Shown in pieces: positions 59,418 through 64,000 of a DNA stretch of 64,000 bases. The stretch is taken from assembly GCF_002042965.1 (NCBI RefSeq), contig NZ_MZNT01000010.1, positions 62,001 to 126,000 on the forward strand, read 5' to 3'. Source of the stretch: Paenibacillus sp. 32352 (lineage in GTDB: Bacteria; Bacillota; Bacilli; Paenibacillales; NBRC-103111). Below the pieces are notes generated by a model. That model did not search any database. It had not been told where the DNA came from and saw nothing but the letters and a program-made list of their open reading frames with translations. Numbering within the stretch: the first letter of the stretch is position 1; every line of letters starts with the position of its first letter. Both the position numbers and the translations under genes were made by a program.

Positions 59418-59603
59418 ATGAACAAAGGACTAGCTCTCTTCTTCGCCATCGTAGGAGCCTTGCTTCTGGCCTGCATCAGTCTTGGACTGAGTCTCGGGAA
59501 CATATGGCTCGTTATCCTCTTCACGGTCCTGTCCGTAGGCTTTATCGGCTTCGGCTTTGTCGTCAAAGCGAGAATGAGAAGACGCAACGGCAACGAAGGC
59601 TAG
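59418..59603 (+). CDS. Small two-helix membrane protein (DUF5325/YlaF-like)
   Basis: A 61-residue protein made of two hydrophobic helices (residues 4-25 and 28-48) joined by a short polar turn and ending in a basic tail RMRRRNGNEG. Size and pattern match Bacillus YlaF (DUF5325); function unknown. AAAGGCGG precedes the ATG. Its stop codon and that of the convergent trpS gene are read from the same four bases (CTAG, 59600-59603). Confidence 0.75.
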   Translation: MNKGLALFFAIVGALLLACISLGLSLGNIWLVILFTVLSVGFIGFGFVVKARMRRRNGNEG

Positions 59604-60580
59604 AGGATGAAGCCCATTTTTTCTTTTACGGTATTCAAGATTTTCTCCGCTTCCACCGAGGCGCGTTCTGCCCCTTGGCGTAAAATTTGACGAATCTCGC
59701 CGGATTTGCGGATATCGTAATATTTTTGCTGAATCGGCTCCAGATGGGCGACAACCTGCTCGGCCAGTTCTTTTTTGAACGGTCCATAGCCTTGTCCTTC
59801 GTACTGGGCTTCGATCTCCGCAATAGACTTGTTAGAGCATTGAGCATAGATACTCATCAGATTACTAACCTCAGGCTTGTTCTGAGGATCGAATTTCACT
59901 TCACGGCCCGAGTCGGTTACGGCTCGGCTTATTTTTTTGCGGATGACATCCGGCGCATCGAGCATAGCGATAAAGCTGCCTTGGTTCGCGCTGCTCTTGC
60001 TCATTTTCTTCGATGCATCGTCCAGGGACATGATCCGTGCTCCAACCTTCGGAATGTAAGGCTCCGGAATGGTGAACGTATCTCCGTAGCGTTGATTGAA
60101 GCGGTGAGCCAGGTCACGGGTCAGCTCCAGATGCTGCTTCTGGTCATCGCCTACAGGCACCAGGTCGGCGTTGTACAGCAAAATGTCTGCTGCCATCAGG
60201 GAAGGATAGGTGAACAAGCCCGCTCCTACGGAATCTTTGCCGGCCGCTTTATCCTTAAACTGCGTCATTCTCTCCAGCTCGCCCATATACGTGAGCGTCG
60301 TCATCAACCATCCGAGCTCCGCGTGCTGATGCACCTGCGATTGCAAGAATACAGTTGCTTTGGCCGGATCTATGCCCGCTGCGATGTACAGGGCGGCAAC
60401 GGCTTCCGATTGCTCGCGAAGCGCCGCGGGATCCTGCGGAACCGTTATCGCATGCAAATCCACTACCATAAAGTAACAGTCGTGTGTATGCTGAAGCTCC
60501 ACGTAATTTTTCATCGCTCCGATATAGTTGCCCAAGGTGGGCAAACCGCTCGGCTGCATGCCGGATAATACTCTTTTCAT
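59600..60580 (-). CDS. trpS: Tryptophan-tRNA ligase
   Basis: A 326-residue class I aminoacyl-tRNA synthetase that charges tRNA-Trp. Signatures are SGMQPSGLPTLGNYIGA (the HIGH-equivalent region), GDDQKQHLELTRDLAHRFN, and KKMSKSSANQGSF (KMSKS). The first ATG (60586) is two bases after AGGAGG; the second, at 60580, has 8-base spacing and is preferred. It is preceded by a T-box riboswitch with a UGG specifier, so uncharged tRNA-Trp relieves termination. Convergent and touching the small membrane-protein gene. Confidence 0.96.
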   Translation of the reverse strand: MKRVLSGMQPSGLPTLGNYIGAMKNYVELQHTHDCYFMVVDLHAITVPQDPAALREQSEAVAALYIAAGIDPAKATVFLQSQVHQHAELGWLMTTLTYMGELERMTQFKDKAAGKDSVGAGLFTYPSLMAADILLYNADLVPVGDDQKQHLELTRDLAHRFNQRYGDTFTIPEPYIPKVGARIMSLDDASKKMSKSSANQGSFIAMLDAPDVIRKKISRAVTDSGREVKFDPQNKPEVSNLMSIYAQCSNKSIAEIEAQYEGQGYGPFKKELAEQVVAHLEPIQQKYYDIRKSGEIRQILRQGAERASVEAEKILNTVKEKMGFIL

Positions 60581-60609
60581 CTTCATTTCCTCCTTGTGAT
60601 TCTTGGTTA

Positions 60610-60900
60610 CCCATGTTTACCACGCAAAAAAGGCCCTTCCGCCGCAAGGGACGAAGGACCGTGGTGCCACCCTAATTTGCCTGATGATAGACATGTTATG
60701 CTTCTATTTCATCAAGCCTTAATCTCTTGTAACGGAGAGTACCCGGACCAGCCTAGGACCCGGAGCGCCAAGCTATCCTACGCTTGTTCTCTACTTCCGA
60801 GTCGTTCAACCGTCAGCTCAAGGACCCATTCAACGCCAGCTATCTACCGGTTCACAGCGGCCACCGGCTCTCTGAAAGACTCGTTGTCGTCTACTTGCTC
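60610..60900 (-). ncRNA. T-box leader (tRNA-Trp) of trpS
   Basis: On the minus strand the T-box sequence AGGGTGGCACCACGG (plus 60659-60673) is followed by a terminator (arms around CCTTCGTCCC and GGAAGGGCC, plus 60632-60661, then TTTTTT at 60626-60631). Stem I spans about 60800-60890 with AGAGAGCCGGTGG at its base and a TGG triplet (plus 60826-60828) in the GAATGGGTCC specifier loop, which matches the Trp codon and the downstream gene. It occupies most of the 517-base gap between trpS and the next gene. Confidence 0.93.
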
Positions 60901-61054
60901 CTGTCATTGCTTGTACCTGTTATGTTGAACAGTTTGCTTCTTGTTATCATAAACAAACGTTCCTCCTGTGTCAATCCTCCGGCGTCTGCACGTTATTTTC
61001 ATGACAATTTTTCCGTTTCGCCTGTCCTATATACCACTCGTCCCGCATATTATA

Positions 61055-61077
61055 TAATAATAATAATTATTACGAAT
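61055..61077. promoter_or_regulatory. Zur/Fur-like box ahead of the permease pair
   Basis: The palindrome TAATAATTATTA (61061-61072), continued by CGA on the right, matches the right half of the Firmicute Zur box (TCGTAATNATTACGA pattern) and keeps the AAT/ATT symmetry on the left. It lies about 25 bases before the permease start. Metal control is inferred from this and from the His-rich loop of the encoded permease. Confidence 0.6.
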
Positions 61078-61097
61078 TAGAAAGGGAGAAATGTCCA

Positions 61098-62246
61098 TTG
61101 CAAACGACGCTCATGCGCTGGGGCACCAATATCCTTGCCCTGCTATGCATTATCATGCTTCTGCTTATTTATACCCAGAAGCAGCCGCCGGATCTCAGCT
61201 TTTTTCACAGCGCCGAAATGCAAAGCTTCAAAACGCTGTTCTTGAGCATCATCCTGGAGGCGTTCCCTTTCGTTCTGCTTGGCGTGCTGGTCTCAGCCCT
61301 CCTGCAAATGTTCGTCTCCGAGCAGACCATACGGCGCCTGGTGCCCAAAAACCCGGTCCTCGGCATCCTGTTTGCGTGCGTGGTCGGCATCATTTTTCCC
61401 TTATGCGAATGCGGAATGATCCCTGTAATCCGGCGTCTGATGAAAAAAGGAATGCCCGTCTATGTAGCTGTTGTCTTTATTCTGGTGGGGCCGATCATTA
61501 ATCCCGTCGTCTACGCCTCCACCTACATGGCGTTCCGCAGCCGTCCGGAAATCGCGTATTCCCGCATGGGGCTTGCCTTTATCGTCGCTCTCGCACTCGG
61601 GCTGATCGTGTACAGGTTTATTAAAAGCGATCCGCTTCGCGGCAGTCTGTCCGCAGCCGCGGGAGGACATCATCATGGGCCGCATACACACGGACATGAC
61701 GTCCACCATCATCACGAACATAACGTACATAACCATGATCATACTGCCCATAACCACGATCACCAGCACGATCATGAACCTAACGGACATCGTCATACTC
61801 ACTCGCACTCACATGCCCATTCCCATACCGGCATCACGGGCCGATTGTTCGGCGTGCTCGGCCACGCGTCGGATGAATTTTTCGATATGGGCAAATATTT
61901 GATCCTCGGCGCCATGATCACGGCCGCGATACAGACGGTCGTTTCGCGTGAAAGTCTCATGTCCATAGGTCAGGGAGACTTTCAATCCCATTTATTTATG
62001 ATGGGTCTGGCCTTCGTCCTGTCCTTGTGCTCGACCTCGGACGCTTTTGTAGCTTCCTCCTTTGCGACGACCTTCTCTGCGGGCTCGCTCTTGACCTTCC
62101 TTGTGTTCGGTCCAATGCTGGACATTAAGAGCATGCTGATGCTGCTGTCCGCTTTTAAAACGAAATTCGTGCTGAAGCTATCCGCCCTTATCATTGTTGT
62201 TGTGCTTGTATGCTCTTTGGTATTCGAACGAATATTTTTGACCTAA
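61098..62246 (+). CDS. UPF0718 family permease with His-rich loop (YcgR-like)
   Basis: A 382-residue membrane protein with about eight helices. Both family repeats are seen: LFACVVGIIFPLCECGMIPV with KKGMPVYVAVVFILVGPIIN, and later SLCSTSDAFVASSFATTF with FLVFGPMLDIKSMLMLL. The central loop (about 195-245) is exceptionally His-rich, with more than 20 His interspersed with Asp and Asn, suggesting zinc or another metal. The start is TTG at 61098 behind AAAGGGAG; an ATG seven bases before it is out of frame. Followed 15 bases later by its usual partner, a TIGR03943 protein, as in Bacillus ycgR-ycgQ. Transported species unknown. Confidence 0.9.
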   Translation: MQTTLMRWGTNILALLCIIMLLLIYTQKQPPDLSFFHSAEMQSFKTLFLSIILEAFPFVLLGVLVSALLQMFVSEQTIRRLVPKNPVLGILFACVVGIIFPLCECGMIPVIRRLMKKGMPVYVAVVFILVGPIINPVVYASTYMAFRSRPEIAYSRMGLAFIVALALGLIVYRFIKSDPLRGSLSAAAGGHHHGPHTHGHDVHHHHEHNVHNHDHTAHNHDHQHDHEPNGHRHTHSHSHAHSHTGITGRLFGVLGHASDEFFDMGKYLILGAMITAAIQTVVSRESLMSIGQGDFQSHLFMMGLAFVLSLCSTSDAFVASSFATTFSAGSLLTFLVFGPMLDIKSMLMLLSAFKTKFVLKLSALIIVVVLVCSLVFERIFLT

Positions 62247-62261
62247 AAGGAGCGTGACCCT

Positions 62262-63221
62262 GTGAGTCCGCGATTGTTAAGTCTGCATCACCTTATTAAA
62301 TCCGCGATCCTGTTCGGGTTCGCCATGTACATCGTCTATCTGGTCAAAACGGATAACATTCTGTACTACATAGCCCCCCGGATGATTGATTATGTCAAAT
62401 GGTCTGCCTTAGGCTTATACGCCATTGCCATTTATCAAGTGTACCTCGGCATCAGCTCCTTATGGAGGAGGAACGCCGCCGAGTGCGACTGCGGCCATGA
62501 CCATACTCCCTCTTCGTCCTTTCTCAAAAACACAGCCATTTACGGCCTGTTCGCCGTCCCGTTGTTGTTCGGCTTCCTGCTGCCGGATACGTCAATGGGA
62601 AGCAGTCTTGCCGCCAAAAAAGGGATGAACCTCAGCAGCTCCAGCAGCGTCAAGAAGGACGCCGTCAGCTCGGCTCCCGTTCCTCCGGCTTCCCCATCGG
62701 GTTCGGGCTCATCCGAAGCGGCATCTCCCGCAGCGCCGGCAAGCCCCAAATCGGAAGCCGCGGCATCTACGAATATGGACGATCTGTTCCCGTCGGATAA
62801 ATTTACGGCGCAATATGCCAAATTCGCCAAGCAAATTTACAAGTCCGATCTCATTCGGGTTAAGGAAGAGCTGTACCTGGAGACCTTGACTACGGTCGAT
62901 TTGTATATGGATCGTTTTATCGGCAAAAAGATGGAACTCACCGGCTTTGTCTACCGGCAGGAGGAAATGAAATCGAACCAGTTCGTCGTCGGCCGCTTCT
63001 CCGTCTCCTGCTGCTCCGCCGACGCTGCACCGTTCGGTGTCCTCGTCGAATACGATCGGGCGGCCTCGTTCGCCGATGATTCCTGGGTTACGGTCACTGG
63101 GACCATTCAAAAAACAAAATATAACGATATGGACATTATGCTGCTCAAGGTTGAAAAAATCGCCAAAGCCGAGCCGTCCAAATCGCAGTATGTTTATCCG
63201 AATTTTGAATTTGGAACATGA
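62262..63221 (+). CDS. TIGR03943 family permease partner (YcgQ-like)
   Basis: A 319-residue protein: three to four N-terminal helices (residues 10-125) with a metal-binding-like motif CDCGHDH at about 75-81, a Ser/Pro/Ala-rich linker (125-170), and a C-terminal OB-like domain containing GFVYRQEEMKSNQFVVGRF and SVSCCSADAAPFGVLVE. This is the standard partner of the UPF0718 permease upstream; the two genes are 15 bases apart. The start is GTG at 62262 behind AAAAGGAG. The conserved CCSAD motif and CDCGHDH suggest metal handling. Confidence 0.9.
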   Translation: MSPRLLSLHHLIKSAILFGFAMYIVYLVKTDNILYYIAPRMIDYVKWSALGLYAIAIYQVYLGISSLWRRNAAECDCGHDHTPSSSFLKNTAIYGLFAVPLLFGFLLPDTSMGSSLAAKKGMNLSSSSSVKKDAVSSAPVPPASPSGSGSSEAASPAAPASPKSEAAASTNMDDLFPSDKFTAQYAKFAKQIYKSDLIRVKEELYLETLTTVDLYMDRFIGKKMELTGFVYRQEEMKSNQFVVGRFSVSCCSADAAPFGVLVEYDRAASFADDSWVTVTGTIQKTKYNDMDIMLLKVEKIAKAEPSKSQYVYPNFEFGT

Positions 63222-63229
63222 TGGGAAGC

Positions 63230-63425
63230 AAAAAACCGGGCTTTGTGAGCTCGGCTCAGTCTGTTGAGACTGGAGCTTGAAATGTAGTCAAATATTCCGG
63301 TCGGGTATGCCCCTACAGCCGCTGTTGAAACCCGCGAAAGGTGATTAGATTTAGTGGTATTTTCACGGGTTTCAAAGGCGGACGTAAACTCCTCCGAGGC
63401 ACACCCCACCTCCATATTTGCATAT
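63230..63425 (+). repeat. Structured intergenic repeat, second full copy
   Basis: Downstream of the TIGR03943 gene lies a relative of the 24-kb repeat. Module A has CTCAGTCTGTTGAGAC and a TGAAATGTAG tail. Module B has TTGAAACCCG (63325-63334) pairing perfectly with CGGGTTTCAA (63366-63375) around a conserved loop with GATTAGATTTAG and TTTTCAC, then AAAGGCGGACG, ACTCCTCCGAGG and CACCCCAC. Unpaired parts match the 24-kb copy, while the paired arms differ but stay complementary. Confidence 0.75.
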
Positions 63426-63455
63426 TTCACGCAGAAACAGGTCTCACAACCTGAT

Positions 63456-63478
63456 CCGAGCTTATTGGCTCGGTTTTT
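63456..63478 (+). terminator. Terminator
   Basis: CCGAGC (63456-63461) and GCTCGG (63468-63473) around a 6-base loop, followed by TTTTT. It ends the permease operon transcript after the repeat. Confidence 0.75.
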
Positions 63479-63487
63479 GCTTGTGTA

Positions 63488-63580
63488 GGGAGCTAGTAGT
63501 AACGCGGTGTCATCCGCGTTATAGCTCCTATGTTAGCGCGGCACCTGACGTTGGTCAGCCACATGCGTCGCATGTGCTAA
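63488..63580. repeat. Nested inverted repeats, possible multi-branch structure
   Basis: Stem 1: GGGAGCTA (63488-63495) / TAGCTCC (63522-63528), continued by AACGCGG (63501-63507) / CCGCGTT (63514-63520). Stem 2: TTAGC (63533-63537) / GCTAA (63576-63580), enclosing CTGAC/GTCAG (63545-63549, 63554-63558) and ACATGCG/CGCATGT (63561-63567, 63569-63575). No coding frame. No other copy was found in the window. Confidence 0.65.
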
Positions 63581-63715
63581 GAGCACAGCCCCTCGCTTCT
63601 CTGGGTCGAAGCATTGCATCATGACAGACCGGACCTGCTTTGATACAATAAAGCATAAGCAAAGCTTAGCGATACATACCGCCTTTCATTCTTAAACCAA
63701 AAAGGAGTTATCCCC

Positions 63716-64000
63716 ATGATCAAGCAAATAGACTGGCAAGGAACACCGGCCTACACCCTGGAGAACGACAAGCTGATCGTCTCGATCTGCCCTGCGCTCG
63801 GCAACAACGTATACAGCATCTGGGACAAAACTCTCGACCGCGAAATACTTCGCGTCCCGGCTTCGCCTGCGGAATTGGAGCAGCAGCCGGTCCAATTCGG
63901 GACGCCGATCCTGATGCCGCCGAACCGCATTCGGGAAGGGCGCTTTCAATTTCAAGGACAATCGTATCAATTCGATGTCAATCATGTGACCGGCAATCAT
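63716..64000 (+). CDS. Aldose 1-epimerase (3' end beyond window)
   Basis: The first 95 residues of a galactose-mutarotase-like enzyme that interconverts alpha and beta anomers of aldoses. IDWQGTPAYTLENDKLIVSICP is the N-terminal beta-sandwich start, and QFGTPILMPPNRIREGRFQF with YQFDVNHVTGNH is the substrate-binding Arg/Asn region followed by the conserved NxxxGNxxHG stretch, cut off at the window end. AAAGGAG lies 9 bases before the ATG at 63716. Upstream lies the repeat-rich intergenic region (63222-63715). Confidence 0.9.
   Translation, partial: MIKQIDWQGTPAYTLENDKLIVSICPALGNNVYSIWDKTLDREILRVPASPAELEQQPVQFGTPILMPPNRIREGRFQFQGQSYQFDVNHVTGNH

Noticed and set aside
59687..60568. A 293-codon plus-strand open frame
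   Set aside because: It lies antisense to trpS, whose synthetase motifs and T-box are unmistakable; shadow frame.
23998..63425. Insertion sequences
   Set aside because: The intergenic repeats carry no open frame, and no transposase or clear target duplication was seen.

Overview
The window looks like a chromosomal segment of a Paenibacillus-type endospore-forming Firmicute. The evidence is strong AGGAGG-type ribosome binding sites with frequent TTG and GTG starts, an alpha/beta-type small acid-soluble spore protein behind a sigma-G-like promoter, a large SLH-domain S-layer protein, a tRNA-Trp T-box ahead of trpS, RNase J, and many paralogous ABC solute-binding proteins and AraC/LacI regulators. 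I see no rRNA, tRNA, CRISPR array, transposase or phage gene.

Layout. 1-2.7 kb: a GH28 pectinase and a GH43 glycosidase (cut by the window start). 2.9-10 kb: M20 dipeptidase, MgtC-like protein, UPF0173 hydrolase, then two divergent regulator/effector pairs (PadR with an alpha/beta hydrolase; HxlR with an MFS exporter, as in ytcD-ytbD). 10-16.4 kb: AraC regulator, SLH protein with a catabolite-response-like site upstream, and an MFS exporter. 16.7-27.4 kb: an organosulfur region with SsuE flavin reductase, three tandem LLM flavin monooxygenases and an SsuA-type binding protein; after a two-gene insertion (DEDDh exonuclease, SMI1/KNR4) comes a divergent SsuA-SsuB-SsuC transporter. 27.4-33.5 kb: acetyltransferase, beta-hydroxyacid dehydrogenase, sugar-binding lipoprotein with a divergent LacI regulator and three operators, VanZ and VanY. 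33.7-43.7 kb: RNase J, an orphan VanR-like regulator, an ECF sigma/anti-sigma pair, a sulfatase with a divergent AraC regulator, malic enzyme, MarR and SDR genes. 43.9-52 kb: two-component system, DUF3919-like protein, iron-type ABC importer and a second binding protein. 52-64 kb: L,D-transpeptidase, BmrC/BmrD-like heterodimeric exporter, YfhP-like protein, spore protein, trpS, a UPF0718 permease with its TIGR03943 partner behind a Zur-like box, and the start of an aldose 1-epimerase.

The most interesting signal is a 21-nt hairpin found four times, each overlapping or directly abutting the 5' arm of a terminator and each in front of, or inside, the sulfonate/organosulfur transcription units. 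The four copies keep the same fold (3 bp, asymmetric A-containing internal loop, 4 bp, 4-nt loop) with base-pair-preserving substitutions at several positions. This looks like an uncharacterised attenuator or antiterminator family for sulfur scavenging. A second signal is a set of structured intergenic repeats (about 24.0, 50.8, 52.0 and 63.3 kb) in which the two fullest copies show compensatory stem changes, and a third is a 40-bp-period hairpin array ahead of the YfhP-like gene. Starts were chosen by ribosome binding site spacing, so several differ from the longest open frame.
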